Assembly: GCF_000346485.2 (NCBI RefSeq)
Contig: NZ_KQ976354.1
Coordinates: 2,855,421 to 2,919,420, forward strand
Source: Scytonema hofmannii PCC 7110
GTDB lineage: Bacteria > Cyanobacteriota > Cyanobacteriia > Cyanobacteriales > Nostocaceae
Length of the DNA: 64,000 nt
Direction: 5' to 3'
The notes beneath the pieces were generated by a model. It worked only from the letters and a program-made list of their open reading frames with translations, did not search any database and had not been told where the DNA came from. The position numbers and the translations under genes are program-made. The stretch's first letter is position 1. Every line of letters begins with the position of its first letter. Below are positions 26,704 to 35,950 of the stretch, piece after piece.

Positions 26704-28059
26704 TTATTGGTCGAGCGTACTTTTGATCGTCATCTTAACGCCACCTGAAGGAACAATAGTAATTCCCCTACGTACTGGATGGACTGGATGATTATCAACC
26801 AGTGCTAATTGAAAGCGTGACAAAATTGTTGCCAATACTAATTTTAGTTCGTACATAGAAAATGCTGTGCCAATACAACCGCGATAACCTCCACCAAAGG
26901 GTAGGTATTCATAAGGTGAAAATTTCTGCTCTAAAAATCTTTCGGGCTGAAATTTTTTTGGTTCTGGATAAGTTTCAATACGCTGATGTGCTAAATAAAT
27001 ACAGGGAACTAAAACTGTCCCAGATTCAAATGTCTGACCTGCAATCTCTACTCTATCTTTAACCATTCTTGGCGTGCAAATTAAGGCAATGGGATGCGAG
27101 CGCAGAGTTTCTTGGCAAACAGCACTCAGGTAGGGAAGTTGAGTAATAACTTCAGGATTTGCTGTATTTTCCAAACTATTTAATTCTTGTAATAACTTAT
27201 CTTTGACTTGTGGATGTGAGTGAATTAAATAAAACACCCAAGTCAAGACAGCTGCTGTGGTTTCATACCCTAAAAGTAGTAGTGAGACTAATTGGTCGCG
27301 TAGTTCAATATCTGTCATCTGTTGTCCGTCTTCGTCACTTGCTGACATTAATAGACTGAGAACGTCTGTACGAGATGATAATTGAAAACTGCTGTCTAAA
27401 TTCTCATTTTCCAGACGGCGTTCGTAAATTTCTGCATAAATCAGTTTATCGATTTCTTCAATCCGTTTCTTGTAATTCCCCCAAGGACTCCACGCACCTA
27501 AATCTTTTTGTAGTGGTGGAAAGAAAAATAAAGTAGAGTATAATGGTTTTGTGATATCTTCTAATAACGAAGTTAGTCGTTCTCTTAATTTTTGATAGCG
27601 TTCCCCAGGACGAAGACCAAATACGACTTGCAAAATAATTTGTAAAGTGATATCTGGCATGACTTCTTGCATAGAAATAATTGTGTCTACCTGCCAGTTT
27701 TGTGTAGCTTCTTCTGCAATTTTGCAAATAGCTTGACCGTAAGTTGTCATGCGATCGCCATGAAAAGGTGGCATTAATAACTGACGCTGGCGGTTGTGCG
27801 ATCGCCCTTCTTGTAGGACTATGGAATTTGCTCCAAACAAAGGTTCAAAAACATGAGTTGCTTTTTTGAAATCTAACTCTTTAGCAGGGATTGCAAAGCA
27901 CTCTGCAATGGCTTGAGGGTGACTAAAAAATACCACAGGTGGTGAATTAAGTCCTAACACTCTTACTGAGAAAGGGTCGCCATATCGAGCAGCACTATTT
28001 TCTAGAAATTTTATAGGATTGACTATTAATTGTAATGTCTGTAGTAAGGGGAATTTCAT
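26704..28059 (-). CDS. Cytochrome P450, CYP110-like (first copy)
   Basis: Heme-thiolate monooxygenase. Heme-binding loop FGGGYRGCIGTAF, K-helix ExxR in CQETLRSHP, I-helix LLLGYETTAAVLTW, and PERFLEQKFSPYEYLPFGGG. I place the start at ATG 28059 (MKFPLLQTLQLIVNPIKF), matching the entry of the second P450. The open frame continues upstream to 28260, but that part encodes a dispersed repeat (28114-28145) and has no family similarity. Probably acts on fatty acids or terpenoids/carotenoids; electron donor unknown. Confidence 0.85.
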   Translation of the reverse strand: MKFPLLQTLQLIVNPIKFLENSAARYGDPFSVRVLGLNSPPVVFFSHPQAIAECFAIPAKELDFKKATHVFEPLFGANSIVLQEGRSHNRQRQLLMPPFHGDRMTTYGQAICKIAEEATQNWQVDTIISMQEVMPDITLQIILQVVFGLRPGERYQKLRERLTSLLEDITKPLYSTLFFFPPLQKDLGAWSPWGNYKKRIEEIDKLIYAEIYERRLENENLDSSFQLSSRTDVLSLLMSASDEDGQQMTDIELRDQLVSLLLLGYETTAAVLTWVFYLIHSHPQVKDKLLQELNSLENTANPEVITQLPYLSAVCQETLRSHPIALICTPRMVKDRVEIAGQTFESGTVLVPCIYLAHQRIETYPEPKKFQPERFLEQKFSPYEYLPFGGGYRGCIGTAFSMYELKLVLATILSRFQLALVDNHPVHPVRRGITIVPSGGVKMTIKSTLDQ

Positions 28060-28113
28060 AATCAAAAGATGTCCCAAAATTTCTTGTGGTAGAGGCTTGT
28101 AGTCCGCTACTAG

Positions 28114-28145
28114 TATAGGACAGGCGAGGACGCCTGTCCCACAAG
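28114..28145. repeat. AGAACGGGC-type repeat, copy 3
   Basis: TAGGACAGGCGAGGACGCCTGTCCCACAAG: same repeat family with changed arms that still pair. Lies in the 5' flank of the first P450. Confidence 0.7.
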
Positions 28146-28254
28146 ATTGGGATTCCTGTTCCAATACTTTTTTTGGTTGGGTAAGTCCTTGGAGAAACCT
28201 AATAAATGTTTTTAACGAAGGAAGAAAAAAGAAGGAAGACCGAAGTTGTATCCC

Positions 28255-28485
28255 CATCAATAAATTGAGGGGATTTGAAATGGCAAAAATCTTGATTTTT
28301 CCATCAATAAATTGAGGGGCTTGTACCTTTTTTGGAAGAAGGAAGAGAAATTCCCTCTTCCCTCTTCCTTCTTTCCTCTTCCTTCTTCCTTATTTCGGTC
28401 AATGTTGGGTTTCGTTCCTTAATTCAACCTACTTAGATGGATTTCAAAAGTCAATGTTGGGTTTCGTTCCTCAACCCAACCTACC
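28255..28485. repeat. Repeat cluster between the two P450 genes
   Basis: Contains a 19-bp direct repeat (CCATCAATAAATTGAGGGG at about 28255 and 28301), a purine/pyrimidine run of CCTCTTCCTTCTT at 28350-28395, and two GTTGGGTTTCGTTCCT palindromes (28401-28432, 28452-28484). No coding frame. Confidence 0.75.
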
Positions 28486-29886
28486 AGGGATGGATTCCAA
28501 ATGTTGAGGTTTAATGCTATGTGGACTTGTGACTGTCATTTCTATCGGGCGATGAGGACCTGTCACTAAACCACGACGTTTTGGTTTGATATCATCTTTG
28601 GTCACCAGCGCCAAGTCTAGCTGAGAAAGAATTGTTGCCAATACCACTTTCATTTCAAACTGAGCAAATGCAGTACCAATGCAACGCCTTGCACCACCAC
28701 CAAAGGGCAGATATTCGTATGGGGAAAATTGCCGTTCTAAAAAGCGTTCTGGTTTAAACTGCTTGGGTTCGGGGTATAAGTCCTCGCGCTGGTGAGTCAG
28801 ATAAATTGAGCCAAGCAGGATTGTACCCGGTTCGAGGTCATAACCGCAAATAGAGACAGGCGTTTTAACTACCCGTGGAAAGGTCAGCATACCTACCGGA
28901 TAAATCCGTAAAGTTTCAGAGCAAACAGCATTGAGGTAGGGTAGCTTTAACACAGTACTATAATCAAAGCGATCGCTCTTAGCGCAAGCTGTACCCGGCT
29001 TATCGCTCAACGAATTGAGTTCCTCTTGCAGTTTTTCTCTGACGGATGGTAGCTTGTGAATCCAGTACATTGCCCAAGTTAGGGCTGTCGCGGTTGTTTC
29101 GTGACCTGCTGTTAGTAAGGTCATTAACTCATCGCGTAATTCCTCATCTGTCATGGGCTGACCGACTTCATCTGTAGCAGCCATCAGCAAGCTAAGGATA
29201 TCAGTACGGGATGGATCGGGTTGTTCTCGTCGTTCTTGAATTTCCTCTTGCAGCAGCTGATGAACTCGTGCTTTATTACGAAGAAATCTTCCCCAAGGGC
29301 TTTGTGGACCTAAATCTTTTTGTAAGGCAGGAAAATATAGCTGAAGAACTCTTATGGGAGTATTTTCGCGTTCATCTAACAGCAAACATAAAGTTTTTTC
29401 TAAGTCTTCTGCGCGTTCGCTATTATACAATCCAAACACGGCTTGCATGATAACTCGCAAAGTAATTGTTTGCATTGCATTTCTCAGAGAAAATAGCTTT
29501 TCTGGTTGCCATTGGCTCATAACTTCTTCAGTGACTTGACTCATCACTTGTCCGTAAACTTTCATTCTGTCACCGTGAAACGGAGGCATTAATAATTGCC
29601 GTTGTCTTCGGTGGGCGCTACCGCTTAAGGTAATCACAGAATTCTTTCCAAGCATTGGTTCAAAAACAGTATTCCAGTCGCTAGGTGCTTCAAATTCTTT
29701 TGTGTCACTTGTTAATATTTGTTGTAGCGCTTGGGGATTGCTGACAAAAACAACAGGTTGCATCAAGTGTAGTGTAAAAATGTCACCGTAGCGTTTGGCA
29801 CAAGCTTCCATTTGCGCCATGGGGCTGAGAATCCAATGTAGAATTTGGATAAGACCTGGAGTTTGGGAAATGTTTGGTAGTTTCAT
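28471..29886 (-). CDS. Cytochrome P450, CYP110-like (second copy)
   Basis: 471 residues. Heme loop FGGGARRCIGTAF, ExxR in CSETLRIYP, I-helix LLTAGHETTATALTW with the Thr of oxygen activation, and PERFLERQFSPYEYLPFGGG shared with the first copy. The start MKLPNISQTPGLIQILHWILSP is typical of CYP110, a family widespread in Nostocales. The two genes look like a tandem duplication that has since diverged. Substrate unknown. Confidence 0.9.
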   Translation of the reverse strand: MKLPNISQTPGLIQILHWILSPMAQMEACAKRYGDIFTLHLMQPVVFVSNPQALQQILTSDTKEFEAPSDWNTVFEPMLGKNSVITLSGSAHRRQRQLLMPPFHGDRMKVYGQVMSQVTEEVMSQWQPEKLFSLRNAMQTITLRVIMQAVFGLYNSERAEDLEKTLCLLLDERENTPIRVLQLYFPALQKDLGPQSPWGRFLRNKARVHQLLQEEIQERREQPDPSRTDILSLLMAATDEVGQPMTDEELRDELMTLLTAGHETTATALTWAMYWIHKLPSVREKLQEELNSLSDKPGTACAKSDRFDYSTVLKLPYLNAVCSETLRIYPVGMLTFPRVVKTPVSICGYDLEPGTILLGSIYLTHQREDLYPEPKQFKPERFLERQFSPYEYLPFGGGARRCIGTAFAQFEMKVVLATILSQLDLALVTKDDIKPKRRGLVTGPHRPIEMTVTSPHSIKPQHLESIPGRLG

Positions 29887-30097
29887 AAGCTATTATTATT
29901 GCACCTACTTTTTTTGCCAATGAAACTAACTTTAGATAAACATTTTTTTTAAAGTTGATAGATTAGCTACTTATCGGAATTCTCTTTGATTTTTGAAATC
30001 TACGTAGGGTGGGCATTACCGAATCTCAAAGCCAAGAAGAGCGTTTGCATGATTTTGAGTGTTTATCTTCTAAATTATAGGTTATAATCTTAACTTG

Positions 30098-30883
30098 TTA
30101 CTCAGTCGCAAGGCTAAATGTTTGTAGTGTGAAATTTGTCAAACTAGAATCTTTATAATTGCGAATACCACGTTGCAGTAAATTATGATAAATCTGCCAC
30201 TCTATCGCTGCTAAAAAAGATTGGCCAATGGCAACTTTTCGCGGACAACTGATGGAAATACCATCGCTAAAATGGAATATCTGGTAATCATCAGCTAGAT
30301 TTTCTAATGGTTTCCATGATGCCGGAACTGGAGATGATACCATCCAATTAGGTGTCATGTTTTTAGCTGTTCCCACCCAATTACCGCTCAACTCTTTTGC
30401 AGAGGGTGGAGATGCATTTTCTGGGAAAATTGTCAGAGTTTCGGGAATGACTGTGATTCTTTCTAAGTTGCCAGCATCATCCCACCCGATAAAAACACTT
30501 GCACGCTTGTCTTCATAGCGTAAACCTGTCTCAAAACCAAAGTTTGAACCAGATTCTACCTTTGTAGAACCCCAGGAAAAAGTATTATCTAAAAACAAGC
30601 CTCTAGTAATTGGTTTTTTATAGGGACCAAAGGTCTTCGTTTCCTTTGTGCCATCAGCATATGTATAGTAGTTTTGGTGATGAATTTCATTGCCATTATC
30701 AATAACATAAAAACTTCTAATACAATGAAAAGTCTCTAGGATTTGTCCATCAGCAGAGTATCTTGTCCAAGTGCCGTACCAGTCGTTATTAGCATGGTAT
30801 TGGCAAAAATTATTCCAATTTTGTAGTTGTGCTACCGTTGTTTCCGTACTCATAATTACTTTCTGTTTACTCCTAAGTTGCAA
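30098..30883 (-). CDS. DUF3598 family protein, paralogue B
   Basis: 261 residues, same family as 22003-22797: QLQNWNNFCQYHANNDWYGTWTRYSADG, RYEDKRASVFIGWD, VIPETLTIFPEN. The ATG could be the internal MSTETTVAQLQNW (30853) as well as the first one; the longer N-terminus (MQLRSKQKVI) is not shared with paralogue A, so the internal start is likely. Lipocalin-like barrel; ligand unknown. Confidence 0.8.
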   Translation of the reverse strand: MQLRSKQKVIMSTETTVAQLQNWNNFCQYHANNDWYGTWTRYSADGQILETFHCIRSFYVIDNGNEIHHQNYYTYADGTKETKTFGPYKKPITRGLFLDNTFSWGSTKVESGSNFGFETGLRYEDKRASVFIGWDDAGNLERITVIPETLTIFPENASPPSAKELSGNWVGTAKNMTPNWMVSSPVPASWKPLENLADDYQIFHFSDGISISCPRKVAIGQSFLAAIEWQIYHNLLQRGIRNYKDSSLTNFTLQTFSLATE

Positions 30884-30921
30884 AATACTTTAGAATTTGT
30901 GATTTCAAAACTGGAGGAAAG

Positions 30922-31113
30922 ATGAAAACCGTTGAAGATTTAATGACTCGTGCTAAAGAACTCAGTAAGCAAGCTGTTGAACTCAGGCGTAAAGGTTCCG
31001 AAGTGTACGAAACTAATACCGAACTTGCCAAGCACTTTAGGCAACAGGCTAGAGTTGCTATGAAACGCTGTCAAGTATTGATACAAGAATTGAAACGTCA
31101 ACAAGTAAGTTAA
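30922..31113 (+). CDS. Small helical hypothetical protein
   Basis: 63 residues, Lys/Glu/Arg-rich, almost wholly helical (LMTRAKELSKQAVELRRKGSEVYETN). Good ribosome-binding site GGAGG 6 nt before the ATG (CTGGAGGAAAGATG). No family recognised. It diverges from the DUF3598 gene. Confidence 0.6.
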   Translation: MKTVEDLMTRAKELSKQAVELRRKGSEVYETNTELAKHFRQQARVAMKRCQVLIQELKRQQVS

Positions 31114-31616
31114 AAACTGGCAATCCAGATAGACAGCCAGGTTCAAACTCTACGCATTGGAAGCTCCTCCAGCACGAAGGGCTTTTTTCATTTTACTAAA
31201 GTAATGTCATTATCAAGCTTTTGTGAGTATAGTCACACGGGTTCTCGAACCATTGTAGATTTCTTCAGTTACGCGGTATCCAGGAATCCTAACAAGAGTC
31301 TTCCCAAATCAGTAACGCCAGTTTAGTGTTAACTGTTAAATTTTATTGCGATTTATTTCTGGATTCTTTTTCAGTGCAGTATTGCCGGATAATGACGCAA
31401 ACGGGTATTCTCGCCTTCTCCTGGGTCAATAAAGCAAATTTTTTTACTGACACTACCATAAAGCCATTCAATTATATAATTCATGACATTTAAGATTACT
31501 ATCGTTAAATGACTAAATAGTAATTTATGCTGACAACATGAAAGTTGTAAAATTTTTGTTAAATTGAACAAGCATTTATTTTGCCTCTTCAGAACACTTA
31601 AATAAAGGTACTCAGC
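31114..31616. other. Gene-free region before the transketolase-like gene
   Basis: A/T-rich; no believable coding frame and no RNA gene recognised. The transketolase-like promoter and leader must lie here. A T-loop-like GGTTCGAGAACC at about 31235 has no tRNA around it. Confidence 0.5.
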
Positions 31617-33830
31617 ATGACAGCAATTAGCCCAAAGGAAACTTCAACGGCTCCCAATTTTTGTGAAGGAATTCAATACTTTGGCGGATCTATCCCAGGT
31701 TTTGAAACTTATGGCAAAAGACCAGCAGTAGAGTCGGGTGATTCTGCGATCGCCAACCCCTCAGATCCAGCAGCCGTCTTCCAAACCTTACTTGCTGCTG
31801 ATGCTTTGCGCTATCTGACATTGCAGATAACTGGTAGTAAAGCCTCCGGACACCCAGGTGGATTTGCCAGTCAAGCGGAAGCCTATGCATCGCTTGTCAT
31901 GCTTGGTTACAAAAATATTATTACCGAAGTGGGACATCACGCTCCTGGCTTTTACAGTGCCATGTTCTTGGATCGTTCTCTAGAGGACATGGGAATTCAT
32001 ACAGTGCAGCAATTGCGCGATCGCTTCCGGGAAAAGCACGGGTTGTTAGGGCATCTCTCCGGCTACATTCCCGGTATCTTAGCACCTGCGGGTCCTTTAG
32101 GACAGGGGCAACATTTTGCAATGGCGGCTGCGCTGCTGCACAAAGACAAGCTTTTTCCCTTTACTATTGGTGATGGTGGATTGGGCGAACCTTATATCAT
32201 GAGTTCGATGGCGCACTTCCACACGGCTTTTCCTGGCGTGACTAACTTTTTACCCGTTTTGGTATGGAATGGTTACAGCCAAGAACACCACAGCATGGTG
32301 TCTCTCAAAACCAACGAACAGATGATCGCTTACTGGCGGGGTAATGGTTTTGAGGAAGTTGTGTTAGTCGATGCTAAAGAATTTGACGATGCAAACCAAT
32401 CAGGAGACTATGTTGATAGTACAGCTTTTTCCTTTGAGCAGAGGTTAGCTTTTACTCAAGCTGTACTCTCTGGTGTAGATAAAGCTGCAAGTTCGGCTTT
32501 AGGGGGTAAGCTGACTGTTTTTATTATCAAACAACTTAAAGGTGCAGGAGTTCACGCACGAGGTGCGAAGTCTCATAACCTCTATCCTAAAGATACTTTA
32601 GATGCACCCCATATTATTAGTGCGCTAGTTGAACGCGCTCTACCTGTGGAAGCTTGGGAATTGGTACGGACAAATTGCGAACGTGCGGGTGGGGGTCCTG
32701 CAGCGAAGACTGTTGTGACAGAATTTGAATATCCTTTGCCAGACTTAGGCGAATTGCCTTTGGAAGAATATGCTGTTGGTGGTGATGCAAAAGTTTCTAC
32801 CACAGCAATGGGACGATTGGTAGCAAAAGTTGGACAGGTAGATCGTGATTTCCTCGTCACGAATGCTGATGGTAACGAAGCATCTGGGATTGCTAATATT
32901 AACCAAGCACTGAAGATTATTCACCCTACCACTGACGATCTATACAACCAAACACCAAATGGACAAGTTTACGAACCTTTGAGTGAAGATGCTTGTGCGG
33001 GGTTAGCTGTTGGTTTGTCTTTAATGGGTGCGAGAACTTTATGGTGTTCTTATGAATCTTTTGCTATCAACGGATTACCTATTTGGCAAACCGTGACGCA
33101 AGCAATGGCAGAATTGCGTCGTCCTACACCTTCGACTATTACATTATTTACTGCAGGCGCATTGGAGCAAGGGCGCAATGGTTGGACTCACCAACGTCCT
33201 GAAATTGAAGCTTATTTTGCTTCTATGATGCGGAATGGGAATGTGTTTCCTGTTTTTCCAACCGATGCTAATAGCATTCAAGTTTGTTATGACTGGGCGC
33301 TAACGACTAAGAATAAGGGGATTGTCATTACTGCTAGTAAATCTCCTTTACCTATTCGTACTACTTTTGAACAAACTCGTCAGGGATTAAGTGAGGGTGC
33401 GATCGTATTGCATGAAAGTTCTGAGAAGAAGAAAGTTGTTTTTGCTGTAATTGGAGATATGACTTTAATACCAGTGTTTGAAGCGGCTGCTTCGTTAGAA
33501 CAAGAAGGTATTGGAGTGAAGATTGTTTCTGTTATTAACCCGCGTCGTTTGTATCGTCTTGGTGATACTGCTTGGGATACTTGTTCTGAACCTGATGGCG
33601 ATTTTGTCAGTGATGAAAAGTTTGCTGAATTGTTTGATGGTGATGGGTTGATTGGTGTGACTGGCGGTGCTAGTGCAATGCTTGAACCTATTATGTTGAG
33701 GAGTACTAGCAAGCGGGATACTTTTGCTTGGAAGCGTGGGGAAACAACTGCGAGTGCTGGTGAGTTGATGGCTTTTAATGGTTTGACTGCTGCGGCTTTG
33801 AAGAAGCGGGGGATTGAGTTGGTGGGTTAA
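31617..33830 (+). CDS. Transketolase/phosphoketolase-like TPP enzyme
   Basis: 737 residues. The thiamine-diphosphate motif begins at IGDGGLGEPYIMSSMAHFHTAF, preceded by SGHPGGFASQAEA and HLSGYIPGILAPAGPLGQG. The C-terminal half has VTNADGNEASG, TLWCSYESFAINGLP and NGWTHQRPEIEAYF, VFPVFPTDANS, which parallel phosphoketolase blocks (YEAF, NGFTHQDP, PPDAN) more than transketolase. Sequence length is between the two families. It would act on ketose phosphates in sugar metabolism, but whether it makes acetyl phosphate or transfers a two-carbon unit is open. Gene follows a 500-nt spacer and stands alone. Confidence 0.78.
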   Translation: MTAISPKETSTAPNFCEGIQYFGGSIPGFETYGKRPAVESGDSAIANPSDPAAVFQTLLAADALRYLTLQITGSKASGHPGGFASQAEAYASLVMLGYKNIITEVGHHAPGFYSAMFLDRSLEDMGIHTVQQLRDRFREKHGLLGHLSGYIPGILAPAGPLGQGQHFAMAAALLHKDKLFPFTIGDGGLGEPYIMSSMAHFHTAFPGVTNFLPVLVWNGYSQEHHSMVSLKTNEQMIAYWRGNGFEEVVLVDAKEFDDANQSGDYVDSTAFSFEQRLAFTQAVLSGVDKAASSALGGKLTVFIIKQLKGAGVHARGAKSHNLYPKDTLDAPHIISALVERALPVEAWELVRTNCERAGGGPAAKTVVTEFEYPLPDLGELPLEEYAVGGDAKVSTTAMGRLVAKVGQVDRDFLVTNADGNEASGIANINQALKIIHPTTDDLYNQTPNGQVYEPLSEDACAGLAVGLSLMGARTLWCSYESFAINGLPIWQTVTQAMAELRRPTPSTITLFTAGALEQGRNGWTHQRPEIEAYFASMMRNGNVFPVFPTDANSIQVCYDWALTTKNKGIVITASKSPLPIRTTFEQTRQGLSEGAIVLHESSEKKKVVFAVIGDMTLIPVFEAAASLEQEGIGVKIVSVINPRRLYRLGDTAWDTCSEPDGDFVSDEKFAELFDGDGLIGVTGGASAMLEPIMLRSTSKRDTFAWKRGETTASAGELMAFNGLTAAALKKRGIELVG

Positions 33831-33837
33831 GTTTTGA

Positions 33838-33873
33838 TTTTTAACCGCAGATGCACGCAGACGAACGCGGATA
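33838..33873. repeat. AACCGCAGATGCACGCAGACG repeat, copy 1
   Basis: Dispersed AT/GC-mixed repeat TTAACCGCAGATGCACGCAGA. Further copies, inverted, at about 36067-36099 and 58853-58885. Confidence 0.65.
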
Positions 33874-34006
33874 AATCTGGTTTTTTTGCGTGTATTTGCG
33901 ATTTTGATATTGATGAAGCCATCATGTTAACTAAGTGTCAGTCAACAGATATTTGTTTGCAGTCATACATACCAAAGCCTAGCTATCTTCACATATTTCT
34001 ATTTTT

Positions 34007-34234
34007 TTACCCTGACTCACTCAATTTCTTGATTAATTCTCTAAGATAAATTGAAAAGTATGTAATAGATATTACAGGAAGAACAAACAATAAAATAATA
34101 TAAAAATTTTGAATGTAATTCATTGTTGAGAAAGAATCGGGTGGAGCAGAAGGGGAAGGTTTTACTTCAATTAAAGAAGATGGTTGTTCATTCTGGGATT
34201 GCAAGAACAATGAAACCTGTGATACTTTAATCAT
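34007..34234 (-). CDS. Small single-pass membrane protein
   Basis: 75 residues from ATG 34234, chosen because AAGGGAG lies 6 nt upstream. Ser/Pro-rich N-terminus (EVKPSPSAPPDSFS), one membrane helix (FYIILLFVLPVISITYFSIYL) and a charged C-terminal end. Same general layout (polar N-terminus, C-terminal helix) as the protein at 35642. Function unknown. Confidence 0.5.
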   Translation of the reverse strand: MIKVSQVSLFLQSQNEQPSSLIEVKPSPSAPPDSFSTMNYIQNFYIILLFVLPVISITYFSIYLRELIKKLSESG

Positions 34235-34627
34235 AAAAATCTCCCTTACCACTAATTTTTATCAACATAAATCTACTCCACCTTTATAAATCGTCTAATC
34301 TTTTCCAATTATTTTACTAGTTAACCCAACAAATATTGAAGTTATATATAGCGCTTCCTAGTCTGGTGAGGTACGATTTGAAATCTGTTTGTATTTTTGA
34401 TAAGGGTTCAAAAAATTTAGGTGTACCTCAGGTGCTTGGGAAAGGCTATAAATGACAATAGACCAAATAGCTACTAAATTTACATTCTTAAAATTTTTCA
34501 AGTCTAAGAACATATTAGTATTTAATATAATAGCTAGGAAACTAATCCCCATAAGTATTAAAGCACCATTAATTTGCTACCAGTCATAAGCTATAATGTA
34601 TGAAATATTTTTTATATAGATACAGCC
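34235..34627. other. Mostly gene-free region
   Basis: A/T-rich. A 64-codon minus-strand frame at 34358-34552 (start ATG 34552) is hydrophobic at its N-terminus, but has no ribosome-binding site and no recognisable family, so I do not call it a gene. Confidence 0.45.
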
Positions 34628-34987
34628 ATGACAAATGCTCAAGAAATAGTTCATTTAAACTTGGATTTATCTCCTGAACTTAACCAAGTGTTAGAAGAGG
34701 TTGCTAAAAAGATTGGTGGAACGAAAAGTGATGTTTTGCGTCAGGGAATTACTTTAATGCAAATGATGGCAAAAGCTAAGGAACAAACTCAGAAATTAGG
34801 CATTACTGAAGCCCATCAACATACAGCTTCTGAAAGAAGTATTCCATTGGAAGATGTACCAAAAAACCATCCATTAGAAATGTTTATGGAAAGTTTTGGT
34901 GCTTGGGAAGACGATCGCACACCAGAGGAAATTGCCAAAGATATCTATGAGACTCGTAGTACCTCTGACAGGGATTATAATTTGTGA
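34628..34987 (+). CDS. Chimeric ribbon-helix-helix/VapB-type antitoxin
   Basis: 119 residues. Residues 1-62 (VHLNLDLSPELNQVLEEVAKKIGGTKSDVLRQGITLMQ) are a ribbon-helix-helix-like DNA-binding part that is nearly the same as the stand-alone protein at 35396. Residues about 75-119 (PKNHPLEMFMESFGAWEDDRTPEEIAKDIYETR) are the toxin-binding tail of VapB antitoxins. It would neutralise the VapC encoded right after it; the genes overlap by 4 nt (GTGA). Probably self-repressing. Confidence 0.85.
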   Translation: MTNAQEIVHLNLDLSPELNQVLEEVAKKIGGTKSDVLRQGITLMQMMAKAKEQTQKLGITEAHQHTASERSIPLEDVPKNHPLEMFMESFGAWEDDRTPEEIAKDIYETRSTSDRDYNL

Positions 34988-35388
34988 TTTACTTACTTGA
35001 TACTGATACTTGTATCTATTGGTTAACCAATCGAGTCTCGGTGAGAACAAAGATTCAACAAGTAGGATGGGATAAAATTTCCATTTGCATCATCACAGTT
35101 GCTGAGTTGTACTATGGTGCATATAATTCTAATCGAGTCGAAGAAAATTTAATTCGAGCAGAATTTTTTATTGCACAGTTACCTGTTTTGCCTCTTACGG
35201 ATTCTGCTGTTAAACACTATGGAGAATTAAAAGCAGAACTTCGCAGATTGGGACAACCAATTGGTGATTTTGATTTACTGATTGCTAGTGTTGCTCTCAC
35301 AGGTAATTACATTTTAGTTACCAACAATACTCGTCATTACGATCGCATGACTCAATTACAATTGGAAAACTGGTTTCTACCATCATGA
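34984..35388 (+). CDS. vapC: VapC-type PIN-domain ribonuclease toxin
   Basis: 134 residues starting at GTG. PIN-domain acidic residues: Asp in LLDTDTCIYWL, Glu in TVAELYYGA, Asp in GDFDLLIASVAL, and a final Asp in NNTRHYDRM. It would cleave RNA (often initiator tRNA or rRNA) when free of antitoxin. Complete and intact by sequence. Confidence 0.88.
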   Translation: MIYLLDTDTCIYWLTNRVSVRTKIQQVGWDKISICIITVAELYYGAYNSNRVEENLIRAEFFIAQLPVLPLTDSAVKHYGELKAELRRLGQPIGDFDLLIASVALTGNYILVTNNTRHYDRMTQLQLENWFLPS

Positions 35389-35395
35389 TAGAATT

Positions 35396-35617
35396 ATGAC
35401 TGATAAAAAAGAAATGATTCGCTTTCATCTAGATGTATCTCCTGAACTTGACAGGACGTTAGAGAAACTCGCTCAAAAAATAGGTGGTACAAAAAGTGAT
35501 GTTTTGCGTCAAGCAATAGCTCTGATGCAAATTGCAATAATAGCTCAAGAAAACGGTAAGAAAGTTGGAATTGTAGACACAAATCAAAGTTTGACAACTG
35601 AAATTTTGATTCCTTAA
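35396..35617 (+). CDS. Stand-alone ribbon-helix-helix protein
   Basis: 73 residues. MIRFHLDVSPELDRTLEKLAQKIGGTKSDVLRQAIALMQIA is closely similar to the N-terminus of the chimeric antitoxin at 34628, with IGGTKSDVLRQ identical. The VapB tail is absent. It begins 7 nt after vapC and is followed 24 nt later by a membrane-protein gene, so all four may be one operon. Likely a DNA-binding repressor; possibly an antitoxin for the membrane protein, an inference. Confidence 0.7.
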   Translation: MTDKKEMIRFHLDVSPELDRTLEKLAQKIGGTKSDVLRQAIALMQIAIIAQENGKKVGIVDTNQSLTTEILIP

Positions 35618-35641
35618 ATTAATTAAAAAATATTTTTCAAT

Positions 35642-35929
35642 ATGCAAAATCCTAACAATATAGAGAATTTGATTACAGGTAGCTTGCTACATCTGTCATC
35701 AGCAACAGAGAAATTCGTTACTAAAGGTTCTCTAAATTTATCGTCTCCTGATTTACCATCTCAAGAAGATGCAGTACTTGAGCGAAAACTGCGAGAACTT
35801 AAGGCAAAACAGGAACTCAGGAAAGATTGGATTTTATTTATTGTGAGAGATGTTGTAATTTTTCCCACTACCATATTTTTTATCTTAGCTATCAGTGGCT
35901 ACTCACTATTCACTTTAATAAAAAAATAG
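35642..35929 (+). CDS. Small membrane protein after the RHH gene
   Basis: 95 residues. Polar Ser-rich N-terminus, a charged helix (ERKLRELKAKQELRKDWIL) and one C-terminal membrane segment (VVIFPTTIFFILAISGYSLF). No family recognised. Its place right after the ribbon-helix-helix gene suggests a regulated pair. Confidence 0.6.
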   Translation: MQNPNNIENLITGSLLHLSSATEKFVTKGSLNLSSPDLPSQEDAVLERKLRELKAKQELRKDWILFIVRDVVIFPTTIFFILAISGYSLFTLIKK

Positions 35930-35950
35930 GAAACTCAACAAATGTCTGTA

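Noticed and set aside
31225-31265. GGTTCGAGAACC resembling a tRNA T-arm
   Set aside because: No acceptor, D or anticodon arms could be found around it.
34358-34552. 64-codon minus-strand frame as a small membrane protein
   Set aside because: No ribosome-binding site, no family and poor codon-like composition; left uncalled.
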